From the NCBI GenBank assembly GCA_021811275.1, contig JAJZPI010000018.1, positions 1-36,134 on the forward strand: 36,134 nt of DNA, given 5' to 3'. Positions 8,082 through 16,328 of this stretch are shown here, in pieces; positions within the stretch are counted from its first letter, which is position 1; each line of letters starts with the position of its first letter. The DNA comes from Deltaproteobacteria bacterium. GTDB taxonomy: Bacteria > Desulfobacterota > Desulfarculia > Desulfarculales > Desulfarculaceae. The position numbers and the translations under genes were made by a program. The notes beneath the pieces were generated by a model that saw nothing but the letters and a program-made list of their open reading frames with translations, had not been told where the DNA came from and ran no database searches.

Positions 8082-8149
8082 GGACAAAACTCGAAGGCCG
8101 GCCCCGGAAGTGGCCCGGCGGCCTCAATCACCGTAAAGGAGACGTTCCC

Positions 8150-9355
8150 ATGCAAGAAGTGGTCATCGCCGGCTACCTGCGCACGGCCCAATCCCGCTGC
8201 CGCCCCAACGACCCCGGACGCGACTGGTTCCACGCCTTACGCTCCGACGAGCTGCTGGGCCGGCTCCTGCCCGAGCTGATCAAGCGCACCGGCATCGATG
8301 CCAAGGAGATAGAGGACTTCATCGTGGGCTCGGCCACAGGGGTGGGCGAGCAGTGGACCTACGGCGGCCGCACCCCCATCTTCCTGGCCAACCTGCCCGA
8401 GACCATCGCCGCCAAGTTCGTGGACCAGCAGTGCGGTTCGGCCATGGCCGGCATTCACATAGGCTTCATGGAGATCGCCACCGGCAACGCCGAGGTGGTC
8501 ATGGTCGGCGGCATGGAGCACATGACCCGGGTGCCCATAGGCGGCACCACCCAGGACCGCGGCCTGGTGGCCTACAACCTGAATCTGTTCCTGAACCCGG
8601 ACTACCGGCACTGGGACATGATGACCGCCACCAACATGGGGCTCACCGCCGAGAAGCTCTTCAAGCGGACCGGCCTGACCAAGGAGGACATGGACCGCTG
8701 GGCCGTGCGCTCCCACCAGCTGGCGGCCCAGGCCCAGGCCGAGGGCTTCTTCGACGAGGAGATCATGCCCATCGAGGCCCCCCAGGCCAACGGCTCCATG
8801 ATGACCGTGAAGGCCGACCAGGCCGTGCGCGGCGAGACCAGCCTGGAGGACCTGGCCAAGCTCAAGCCCGCCTTCACGAAGGACGGCGTCATCACCGCCG
8901 GGGTCAGCTCGCCCTTGAACGCCGCCGCCACGGGCATGATCCTCATGAGCAAGGCCAAGGCCAAGGCGCTGGGCATCAAGCCCCTCGCCACCCTCCGCTC
9001 CATAGGCTTCGCCGGCCTGGACCCCACCATCATGGGCCACGGCCCGGTGCCGGCCAGCTTGAAGGCCCTGGACAAGCTGGGCCTGAAGCCCGCGGACATC
9101 GACTTCTGGGAGATCAACGAGGCCTTCGCCATCGTGGCCCTGAACTGCATCAAGGAGCTGGGCCTGAACCCCGACGCCGTCAACGTCATGGGCGGCGGCC
9201 TGGCCATCGGCCACCCCCTGGGCGCCACCGGCAACCGCCTGGTGGGCACCCTGGCCCGCATCCTGGCCAAGAAGGGCGCGCGCTGGGGCTGCGCCAACGC
9301 CTGCGTGGGCGGCGGCCAAGGCGTGGCCACCGTCATCGAGCGCGAGGAGTATTAG
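8150..9355 (+). CDS. fadA: Acetyl-CoA acyltransferase (thiolase)
   Basis: A 401-residue thiolase that cleaves 3-ketoacyl-CoA with CoA, completing the beta-oxidation round. AAAGGAG lies seven bases before ATG 8150. The frame is open further upstream inside the preceding gene, but the family N-terminus is MQEVVIAGYLRTAQSR. All catalytic residues are present: Cys95 in QQCGSAMAG, His355 in GGGLAIGHPLGATG, and Cys385 in NACVGGGQG, plus the NEAFA motif before the second half. Spacing and length match tetrameric thiolases of degradative or biosynthetic type. Its place behind the hydratase/dehydrogenase favours the degradative role. The fadA symbol is by role; chain-length preference cannot be read. 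Confidence 0.93.
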   Translation: MQEVVIAGYLRTAQSRCRPNDPGRDWFHALRSDELLGRLLPELIKRTGIDAKEIEDFIVGSATGVGEQWTYGGRTPIFLANLPETIAAKFVDQQCGSAMAGIHIGFMEIATGNAEVVMVGGMEHMTRVPIGGTTQDRGLVAYNLNLFLNPDYRHWDMMTATNMGLTAEKLFKRTGLTKEDMDRWAVRSHQLAAQAQAEGFFDEEIMPIEAPQANGSMMTVKADQAVRGETSLEDLAKLKPAFTKDGVITAGVSSPLNAAATGMILMSKAKAKALGIKPLATLRSIGFAGLDPTIMGHGPVPASLKALDKLGLKPADIDFWEINEAFAIVALNCIKELGLNPDAVNVMGGGLAIGHPLGATGNRLVGTLARILAKKGARWGCANACVGGGQGVATVIEREEY

Positions 9356-9421
9356 AAAGGGCCGGGGGCATCACGCGCCACGCCTTTCGTTTAACCAAGA
9401 GTTCTTTGCTAGGAGCGCCTC

Positions 9422-10492
9422 ATGTCCCAGGAGCTGTACGCCCGGCTGCAAAAGCAGCTCGACCGGTACTCCATCGGCTTTCCCGCCACCGAATCCGGGG
9501 TGGAGCAGGCCATACTGCGCAAGCTGTTTTCCGAGGCCGACGCCGAGCTTTTCACCCGGCTGGCCCCCCGCCTGGAAAGCCCGGCCGAGGTGGCCGCCCG
9601 CCTGGGCCGGGACGAGGCCGAGCTGGCCCGCCAGATGGACGGCATGGCCGAGCGAGGGCTGCTCTTCCGCCGGCGCGCCCCGGAGAGCTCGCGCTACGCT
9701 GCCATCCCCTTCATCCACGGCCTGTTCGAGTTTCAGCTCAAGGACCTGGACCCCGAGCTGGCCGGCCTGATGGAGAGCTACGTTCAGGAGCGGAACTTCG
9801 ACCGGGCCATGCAGACCAGCGCCGCCGCCTTCTTGCGCCCCATCCCGGTGCAACGGGCGGTGCCGGTGGAGCATCACGTGGCCTCCTTCGAGGACGCCGC
9901 GGCCATTCTCAGGCAGGCCGGCCAGATCGTGCTGGCCGAGTGCATTTGCCGCAAACAGAAGCAGGCCGTGGGCAAGGGCTGCGGCAAGGTCATGGAGGCC
10001 TGCTTCATGTTCGGCTCCATGGGCCAATATTATCTGGACCGGAACATGGGCCGGCGCATCAGCGTGGAGGAGGGCCTGGAGGTCCTGGCCAAGGCGGCCG
10101 AGTCCGGGCTGGTCACCCAGCCGGGCACCGCCCAGAACCCGGCCGGCATGTGCAACTGCTGCGGAGACTGCTGCGGGGTGCTGGGCTCCCTGCGCAAGCA
10201 CCCCAAGCCCGCCCTGATGGTCATGTCCAACCACTACGCCGAGCTGGACCGCGAACTGTGCACGGGCTGCGAAACCTGTCTGGAGCGCTGCCAGATGGAC
10301 GCCATCGCCATCGGCGGCGAGGGCCTGGCCGCCATCAACCTCGACCGCTGCATCGGCTGCGGCCTATGCGTCACCACCTGCCCGGCCGAGGCTATCACGC
10401 TCAAGTCCAAGCCCGAGGCACGGCGCCAGGAGCCGCCCAAGACCTCGGCCGAGCAGATGCGCTACATGGCCCAGCGCCGAGGGCTGATCTAA
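9422..10492 (+). CDS. 4Fe-4S protein with two ferredoxin clusters and extra cysteine motifs
   Basis: A 356-residue protein with TAGGAG seven bases before the ATG. About residues 55-85 (SPAEVAARLGRDEAELARQM) look like a small helix-turn-helix or wing. The middle part has further cysteines: CICRK, GKGCGK, EACFMFG, and a striking GMCNCCGDCCG. The last 80 residues contain two standard 4Fe-4S motifs, CTGCETCLERC and CIGCGLCVTTCP. No membrane segment or signal is seen, so it is cytoplasmic. It is the last gene of the beta-oxidation operon, 66 bp after the thiolase, and ends before a bidirectional terminator. A role in passing electrons from acyl-CoA or hydroxyacyl-CoA oxidation is plausible but inferred. 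I do not recognise a characterised function. Confidence 0.85.
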   Translation: MSQELYARLQKQLDRYSIGFPATESGVEQAILRKLFSEADAELFTRLAPRLESPAEVAARLGRDEAELARQMDGMAERGLLFRRRAPESSRYAAIPFIHGLFEFQLKDLDPELAGLMESYVQERNFDRAMQTSAAAFLRPIPVQRAVPVEHHVASFEDAAAILRQAGQIVLAECICRKQKQAVGKGCGKVMEACFMFGSMGQYYLDRNMGRRISVEEGLEVLAKAAESGLVTQPGTAQNPAGMCNCCGDCCGVLGSLRKHPKPALMVMSNHYAELDRELCTGCETCLERCQMDAIAIGGEGLAAINLDRCIGCGLCVTTCPAEAITLKSKPEARRQEPPKTSAEQMRYMAQRRGLI

Positions 10493-10503
10493 CCGCCATG
10501 CAA

Positions 10504-10533
10504 AAAGCCCCCGAGGCCAACCCCGGGGGCTTT
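10504..10533. terminator. Bidirectional intrinsic terminator between convergent genes
   Basis: AAAGCCCCCG pairs with CGGGGGCTTT (10-bp stem, 10-base loop) in the 64 bp between the Fe-S protein and cimA. On the minus strand the stem is followed by TTTTT, making a strong terminator for cimA. On the plus strand the U-run is short. Confidence 0.8.
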
Positions 10534-10556
10534 GCTGCCGGCCTTGCGCCGCCGGA

Positions 10557-12134
10557 TCAGCCGCGGGCGTCCTTGAAAAGCTTGTAGCGGATGGAGTCGC
10601 CCAGGGCCTGCCAGGAGGCCTCGATCACGTCGAAGCTCACCCCCACCGTGCCCCAGACCTCGGCCCCGTCGCTGGACTCGATGAGCACCCGCACGTGGGA
10701 GGCGGTCCCGTCGGCTCCGGAGAGCACGCGCACCTTGTAGTCCACCAAGCGCATCTCCACCAGGCGAGGGAAGAAACGAGTCAGGGCCTTCCTGATGGCG
10801 CGGTCCAGGGCATGCACCGGGCCGTCGCCGGTGGCGGCGGTGTGGGCCTCCTCCTCGCCCACCTTGACCCGCACCGTGGCTTCGGCCTGGGGCTCCTCGC
10901 CTTCGCTGGCCTTGAAGTCGGTCACCCGGAAGCCGATCAGCTCGAACCAGCGTTGCTCACGGCCCAGGGCCTGGTTCATCATCAGCTCGAAGCTGGCCTC
11001 GGCCCCCTCGTACTGGTAGCCCAGGCGTTCGCGGTCCTTTAGGATCGCCAGCAGCTCGCGCACCATGGGGTCTTCGGGCTCGATGATCAGCCCCCATTGA
11101 CGGGCCTTGCCCAGGATCACCGCCCGGCCGGAGAGGTCGCTCACCATCAGCCGGCGCTGGTTGCCCACCTCCTCGGGCGAGAGATGCTCGTAAAGACCGG
11201 GGTCCTTCTCCACCGCGCTGATGTGCAGCCCGCCCTTGTGGCTGAAGGCGGAGAGTCCCACATAGGGCGCGTAGCGGCTAGGCGACAGGTTGGCCAGCTC
11301 GGAGACGAACCGGCTGGCCGAGGTGAGCAGACGCATCCGCTCCGGCTCCAGGCAGTCGCAACCCATCTTGAACTGCAGGGTGGGGATGATCGAGCAGAGG
11401 TTGGCGTTGCCGCAGCGCTCGCCGAAGCCGTTCATGGTGCCCTGCACCTGGCGCGCCCCCGCCGCCACCGCCGCCAGCGAGCAAGCCACGGCCAACTCGG
11501 CGTCGTTGTGGCAGTGGATGCCCACGGTGACCTGGGGCCAGCGCGCGCAGACCTCTCCCACCAAGCCGGCTATGGTCTGGGGCAGGTTGCCGCCGTTGGT
11601 GTCGCAAAGCACCAGCGCCCCCGCCCCGCCTCGCGCCGCCGCCTCCAGCACCGCCAGTGAGTACTCGCGGTCTAGGGCGGCGCCGTCGAAAAAGTGCTCG
11701 GCGTCAAAGAAGACCGTGCGGCCCTGGCCGGCCAAATAGGCCACCGAACCCTCGATGATCTCCAGGTTGCGGGTCAGCGGCACCCCGAGCTGGGTCTCGA
11801 CGTGACGGCTGGAGGACTTGCCCACCAGGGCCACCACCTCGACCGGCGTGCGCAGCAATTCGGTCAGATTGCCGTCGGTCTCCGGACGCTGGTCCTTGTG
11901 GTGGGTGGAGCCAAAGGCCACCAGGCGGGAGCGGGCGAGTTTCAACTCGCCGGCGCGGGCGAAGAACTCGCGGTCGCGGGGGTTGGAGCCGGGCCAGCCG
12001 CCCTCGATGTAGGTCATGCCCAGCTCGTCCAGGCGCCGCGCCACCCTGAGCATGTCCTGGGCCGAAAGCGAGAAGCCCTCGGCCTGCGCCCCGTCGCGCA
12101 GGGTGGTGTCGTAAAGTTCTATGCGCGTGGTCAT
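10557..12134 (-). CDS. cimA: (R)-citramalate synthase
   Basis: A 525-residue member of the isopropylmalate/citramalate/homocitrate synthase family. It starts MTTRIELYDTTLRDGAQAEG, containing the metal- and pyruvate-binding LRDGAQ motif; HCHNDAELAVA holds the metal-ligand histidines, and GTMNGFGERCGNANL is the family signature. The length and the N-terminal EGFSLSAQDMLRVARRLDELG are characteristic of the long CimA type rather than LeuA. The C-terminal 150 residues form the regulatory (LeuA dimer) domain, often inhibited by isoleucine. It condenses pyruvate and acetyl-CoA to citramalate, the threonine-independent route to isoleucine, typical of many anaerobes. AAAGGA precedes the start. It is monocistronic and ends in the shared terminator. 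Confidence 0.93.
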   Translation of the reverse strand: MTTRIELYDTTLRDGAQAEGFSLSAQDMLRVARRLDELGMTYIEGGWPGSNPRDREFFARAGELKLARSRLVAFGSTHHKDQRPETDGNLTELLRTPVEVVALVGKSSSRHVETQLGVPLTRNLEIIEGSVAYLAGQGRTVFFDAEHFFDGAALDREYSLAVLEAAARGGAGALVLCDTNGGNLPQTIAGLVGEVCARWPQVTVGIHCHNDAELAVACSLAAVAAGARQVQGTMNGFGERCGNANLCSIIPTLQFKMGCDCLEPERMRLLTSASRFVSELANLSPSRYAPYVGLSAFSHKGGLHISAVEKDPGLYEHLSPEEVGNQRRLMVSDLSGRAVILGKARQWGLIIEPEDPMVRELLAILKDRERLGYQYEGAEASFELMMNQALGREQRWFELIGFRVTDFKASEGEEPQAEATVRVKVGEEEAHTAATGDGPVHALDRAIRKALTRFFPRLVEMRLVDYKVRVLSGADGTASHVRVLIESSDGAEVWGTVGVSFDVIEASWQALGDSIRYKLFKDARG

Positions 12135-12950
12135 GGCGAAATCCTTTGGTCGGGGGACCCTCTTTGGGAAAAGCTGCCCCGCGCCTCACAAATAACATCA
12201 CGGCAGGCGGCTGAGCCTGCCCACACCCGCTAGGCGGCCCTCGTCCGGCCGCATGCCGGCTGGCTTATTGGGGAGCTTGGGACGAATCCTATATTCAAAC
12301 CAGCAACCGCGCTACGGGTTGAGTCTGTCTGGGGAAACAAGCTTTTGCATTTGCCCCTAAACAGGCCCGGCCGTCAGGCGAGGCTTAGGCCCTTTTCAAG
12401 CGTCCCCGCCCGGGTGTGTGGCCTGGTGGCATCGAGCGAATTTACAAGGCATCCCGCTTCCCGGGGAGGTATGAGGACGGCTCTCGCTGTAATCCTGCCC
12501 CACTGTTCGATCTTAGCCTTGGCCTCCTTCTTGGACAAGGGCCAATTGACGTTGAGGCGTTCGCCCCGCGTCTGGTCGTTGAACGAGGCGTGGGGAACCA
12601 AGACCGCGGCCCAGCCATCATCCAGGCTGGTGTTCACGACCTGCCCCGCCCTGATCGGCGTGCACAGGGATGTCCGGCCTTCGGCCCGAGGCCGATAGCG
12701 GCGCAAAGGCCGCCGAGCCACAGCCGCCCGGCAAGCTGTTCCACGCGCCTAAGCTCCACCGGTCCCCTGTAGCCGTCCAACTTCTTCCAGTGGCAGAAGA
12801 TCCGCCCTTTTGATCCCATCTTGGGCCAGCCCCCCACCACCGTCTCGTGTTTCGACCGTGGGGCGCGGCACCCATTTTATGGCCTTCCTGGTTTCTACTG
12901 ATCTATAGTTGGGATACTTTGTAACCTCGTCTTCGATAAGAGGATTGCCA
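12135..12950. other. Gene-poor stretch, possible degraded ORF on the minus strand
   Basis: The first part is the cimA leader, with a 7-bp stem GGCAGGC/GCCTGCC (12202-12221). From about 12875 down to 12374 on the minus strand, protein-like stretches lie in different frames: KGRIFCHWKKLDGYRG in one frame (to about 12634) and SFNDQTRGERLNVNWPLSKK in another (12374-12721). That pattern suggests a frameshifted, decayed gene. I cannot name its family. No RNA gene or mobile element end was recognised. Confidence 0.3.
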
Positions 12951-14114
12951 GTGCCCTTCGCGCGAAAAATATGCTTGGTCACGCCCGCCTTCCCGCCTTG
13001 GCAATGGGGAGGCCTCGCTGTCAGCGCCGGACGGGTGGCCTCCCATGCCGCCGAGTTGGGCCTTGATGTGCATGTGGCCCTGGCCAGGCCCAAGCCTTCC
13101 GCCGGCCCCCTGCGGCTGGACCAGCTTCGGAGCGATGAGCGACGAGACGATTTGTACATCCACCGTTTGGACCTGCCGGGCCCCCAGGATGACCCGGCCT
13201 CGCGCCAAGCCTGGGACTGCGCCCATGGCCTGACCCTGCGGGCCCTGGGGCAGAGCTTGGAGCTTTTGCACCGACAATACGACTTCGACCTGCTCCACTC
13301 CTTTTTTCTGTTCCCCATGGGCTACGTCGCGGGACTGACGGCACGCAGGCAAGGGATCACCCATCTGGCCACGGTGGTCGGAGACGATCTCAACCGCTTC
13401 GCCTTCAGCCCCGAAAAAATTCCGGCCCTGCAACTGGCGCTACGCAACGCCCAGGCGGCGGTGTTCCTAAGCCGCGAGTTGCGGGACATGGCCGCGTCCC
13501 TCACCGACCTGCCCCGGATCAGCCGGGTCATTCTCAACTCGGTGGAGATTCCTCGGCGGGCCTGGCGTCCGCGCCGAGGGCGCGGTGCCTGGCGGCTGGG
13601 CTGCGCCGGCAAGTTCAAGTGGTCCAAGGGCCTGCCCTACCTGATCGAAGCCTTGCGGCGCAGGCCGCCCGCCGGTCCATGGCGGTTGGAGGTGGCCGGC
13701 AACCTGCGGCCGGAGGACCAAGCGGCCGTGGGTGAGCTGGGCAGCCAGGTCAAAGTCCTGCCGCCCTTGCCGCCCCAGGATGTTTCCGGATGGCTCATGT
13801 CCTTGGACGCCCTGGTCCTGCCCTCGCTTTCCGAAGGCTGCCCCAACATACTAATGGAGGCCATGGCCCACGGCCTGCCTTGCGTGGCCAGCCGGGTGGG
13901 CGCGGTGCCTGAATTGCTCCAGGACGGCGTCACCGGCCTTTTGGCCCCCTGGGCCGATCCTGAGGCCCTGGGCAAGGCCGTGAGTCTCCTGCGTGACCAA
14001 CCGGGTTGGGCCCGTGGTCTGGGGGCCCAGGCCCGCCGGGCCATGAGGACCTTCTCCCCGCCGCTGGAACGCGGGCGCTGGCAGGAGCTGTATCGGGAGC
14101 TGCTGGAAACATGA
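12951..14114 (+). CDS. Glycosyltransferase family 4 (GT-B fold)
   Basis: A 387-residue protein. GTG 12951 is chosen because AAGAGGA lies seven bases upstream; the frame is open to a TTG at 12909. The N-terminal domain begins RKICLVTPAFPPWQWGG, the usual GT4 acceptor-domain start with a glycine-rich loop, and has HSFFLFPMGYVAGL. The C-terminal donor domain has GCAGKFKWSKGLPYLIEAL and the E-x7-E signature in SEGCPNILMEAMAHGLP, then AVPELLQDGVTGLL. It should transfer a sugar from a nucleotide donor to a lipid or glycan acceptor at the cytoplasmic face. Its last base pairs overlap the methyltransferase start (ATGA), so the two are translationally coupled. The sugar specificity is unknown. Confidence 0.9.
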   Translation: MPFARKICLVTPAFPPWQWGGLAVSAGRVASHAAELGLDVHVALARPKPSAGPLRLDQLRSDERRDDLYIHRLDLPGPQDDPASRQAWDCAHGLTLRALGQSLELLHRQYDFDLLHSFFLFPMGYVAGLTARRQGITHLATVVGDDLNRFAFSPEKIPALQLALRNAQAAVFLSRELRDMAASLTDLPRISRVILNSVEIPRRAWRPRRGRGAWRLGCAGKFKWSKGLPYLIEALRRRPPAGPWRLEVAGNLRPEDQAAVGELGSQVKVLPPLPPQDVSGWLMSLDALVLPSLSEGCPNILMEAMAHGLPCVASRVGAVPELLQDGVTGLLAPWADPEALGKAVSLLRDQPGWARGLGAQARRAMRTFSPPLERGRWQELYRELLET

Positions 14115-14959
14115 GCCTGGACCACGGCCATAGCCACCGCCAGCAATCTGGCCAGGACGGACCGCGAACCGCGGGCCTTTGCTATCCCCCGTGGCATTGG
14201 CTGCGTCATGGCGACCCGCGCCAGGTGCTCGAGGCCCATGCCCAGCAACAGAGCAAGGCCTACAGCCGCCTGAAGAACCAATTTATACGCGAACTGTTGG
14301 GCGACCTCTCCGGCAAAAGCCTTTTGGACTACGGCTGCGGGCCGGGCCAATTCCTGGCCTACGCCGCCGGGGCCGGGGCGCGGCGTATCGTGGGCGTGGA
14401 CAGCCAGGCCACGGCCTTGGCCGCCGCCGCCCTGCTGCTGCGCGGCCTGCGGCCGGAGGTGGAACGCCTGCTGGTGTGCTCCCGCGACCTGTCCTTCTCC
14501 GCCGTCGCCAGCTTCGACGTGATCCTGCTCAAGGACGTCATCGAGCACCTGCCCGACGATCTGACTCTGTTGCAAGGGGCCGCGCGCTGCCTGCACCCCC
14601 AGGGCCGACTGGTGATAAGCACCCAGAACGCCTGGTCCCTGAATTACCTGATCGAGGGCTTCGCGCAGCGGCGTCTCCGGGGCCGCCGCCACTGGATGGG
14701 ATGGGATCCCACCCACCTGCGTTTCTACACCCCGCCCGGACTGGCCTCGCTTCTGGCGCGGGCCGGACTGGAGGCCGTAGACTGGCGTTCCTCCTATCTC
14801 GTGCCCCACAAACTGCCCCGAGGGAAAGGCCGTTATCTGCGCCTGGAATTCCTGACCGGGCTGGACCGGCTGCTGGGATGGCGCCAGCCCCTGCACCGCC
14901 TGGGATGGTGCCTCATGGTGTCGGCTCGTCCATGCCGGCGCGGCGGGCCGCGTTCCTGA
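14111..14959 (+). CDS. SAM-dependent methyltransferase (class I)
   Basis: A 282-residue protein whose ATG overlaps the stop of the preceding glycosyltransferase by 4 bp. The Rossmann fold shows motif I LLDYGCGPGQFLAYAAG, an acidic strand end RIVGVDS, motif II FDVILLKDVIEHLPD and motif III GRLVISTQNAW, as in type 11/12 methyltransferases of glycan clusters. About 75 residues precede motif I, including PPWHWLRHGDPRQVLEAH. It probably methylates a sugar or lipid-linked intermediate. Its last 47 bp overlap the convergent radical SAM gene. Confidence 0.87.
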   Translation: MSLDHGHSHRQQSGQDGPRTAGLCYPPWHWLRHGDPRQVLEAHAQQQSKAYSRLKNQFIRELLGDLSGKSLLDYGCGPGQFLAYAAGAGARRIVGVDSQATALAAAALLLRGLRPEVERLLVCSRDLSFSAVASFDVILLKDVIEHLPDDLTLLQGAARCLHPQGRLVISTQNAWSLNYLIEGFAQRRLRGRRHWMGWDPTHLRFYTPPGLASLLARAGLEAVDWRSSYLVPHKLPRGKGRYLRLEFLTGLDRLLGWRQPLHRLGWCLMVSARPCRRGGPRS

Positions 14960-16328
14960 ACTCCACCGCCTTTTCCACCTGCCCGGCCAGCTGACGGAAG
15001 CGTTTTGGCGCGATATGCCGGCAAAAGCAGTTGGCCGGGCTCTGGTGATTGTGCCGCGAGGGGTCGAAGTCCACGCCTATGAGCCCATGCTCCTGGCAGT
15101 AGGCAAATGCCTCGGTACCCGGATAGGGAGTGAAGATGCTGTAGATCACCTTGTCGCAGTCGATGGCCTTGATCACCTCCAAGGTCTGGCGCAGGCTGGT
15201 CTCGTCCTCCTGGGGCAGGCCCACCATGAAGAAGCACTCCAGGCGCAGCCCGCGCCGGGTGACGAGCCGGCAGGCCGCCAAGGCCTGTTCGATCGAAAAC
15301 CCTTTGCGCATGGCCCGCAGCGTGCGGTCGCTGCCGGACTCGATGCCCAGCTGAATGCCCACGCAACCGGCCTCCTGGAGCAGCTCCAGAGCCGGGAGGG
15401 TTATAAGGCTGACGTGCGTCTCGCAGGTGAAGGCCAGGCCCGGACAGCGCCGGGCCAGTCCTTGGCAGAGCTGGCCCAGATAGGCGCCGTCCACGCCAAA
15501 GGTGTCGTCCTCGAAGTGGAGCGTGCCCAGGCCCCGTTTCAGCAGGTCAGCGGCCTCGGCGGCCACCGCCTCCGGCCGGCGGCGGCGCACCCGCCCCCAG
15601 ATGCTGCGGGAGCCGCAATAAAAGCAGCGCCGCGGGCAGCCCCGGCTGGCCAGCAGCCCTTTGAAGGCCGCCGGGGGATAGCGATCCTGATCCCATAGCG
15701 CTCCTTGGGCAATCGGACGCGGCCAGGGCAGCACATCCAGGTCGGGCAGAGGCGGCCGCGCCGCGGTTGCCGTGGGAATCCTGCCCCGGCGCAAGGCCAG
15801 GCCCGGTACCAGTGCAACGTCGCCGCCTTGCTCCAGGGCCCGCAGCAATTCCACCAGGGAAACCTCGCCCTCGCCCAGCACGGCCAGGTCCAGCTCCGGG
15901 TGTTCCAGCACCGCCGGGCCCACGGCGGTGACATGGGGGCCGCCCGCCACCACCAGCACCTCGGGGTCCATTGCCTTGGCCAACCGAGCCAAGGCCAGCC
16001 CGGCGGCCAGGGTAGGCGACTTGAGCGAAATCCCCACCACGCCGGGCCGCAGGGATGCCAGCGCCTGCCCGGCCTCCCGCCAGGGAGCGGCCTCGGTGTA
16101 CAACAGGTTCTCCCGGTATCTCTGGAAACCCTCTCCGGTGAGATAGGTCACCCGGAAGGGCGCGGCCCGGGGAACGAAGTCGCCGTTGAAAACCCTCACC
16201 TCCCAGGCCGTGGCCTGGCTCGCCGCCGCGGCCAGATAGCCCAGGCCCAGGGGAAAGCGGGTCAGGCCGTAGCCGCTTTCCATGAGGCGGTAGAAGGGAG
16301 GCTCCATGAGCAGCAACCGCTTCCTCAA
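14913..16328 (-). CDS. Radical SAM protein with B12-binding-like N-terminal domain
   Basis: The likely start is TTG 16328, which overlaps the stop of the upstream glycosyltransferase (TTGA) and gives 471 residues beginning MRKRLLLMEPPFYRLMESGY. ATG 16307 is an alternative. Residues 1 to about 160 look like a cobalamin-binding fold (AGGPHVTAVGPAVLEHPELD), although the cobalamin histidine motif DxHxxG is not seen. At about 229-236 CPRRCFYC gives the CxxxCxxC cluster motif of radical SAM enzymes. IQLGIESGSDRTLRAMRKGF is the typical mid-barrel segment of this B12-rSAM group (BchE/HpnR-like). The substrate is unknown. The operon context (glycosyltransferase upstream) suggests modification of a glycan or lipid. 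Confidence 0.85.
   Translation of the reverse strand: MRKRLLLMEPPFYRLMESGYGLTRFPLGLGYLAAAASQATAWEVRVFNGDFVPRAAPFRVTYLTGEGFQRYRENLLYTEAAPWREAGQALASLRPGVVGISLKSPTLAAGLALARLAKAMDPEVLVVAGGPHVTAVGPAVLEHPELDLAVLGEGEVSLVELLRALEQGGDVALVPGLALRRGRIPTATAARPPLPDLDVLPWPRPIAQGALWDQDRYPPAAFKGLLASRGCPRRCFYCGSRSIWGRVRRRRPEAVAAEAADLLKRGLGTLHFEDDTFGVDGAYLGQLCQGLARRCPGLAFTCETHVSLITLPALELLQEAGCVGIQLGIESGSDRTLRAMRKGFSIEQALAACRLVTRRGLRLECFFMVGLPQEDETSLRQTLEVIKAIDCDKVIYSIFTPYPGTEAFAYCQEHGLIGVDFDPSRHNHQSPANCFCRHIAPKRFRQLAGQVEKAVEFRNAARRAGMDEPTP

Noticed and set aside
6219-8087. Very long open frame (622 codons) on the minus strand
   Set aside because: It is antisense to the fused hydratase/dehydrogenase, which has all catalytic residues; the His/Gly/Gln/Val-rich composition is typical of shadows in GC-rich genes.
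8353-10587. 744-codon open frame on the plus strand spanning thiolase and Fe-S genes
   Set aside because: It runs through the intergenic region in a different frame and has low-complexity Arg/Pro/Gly/His content with no domain.
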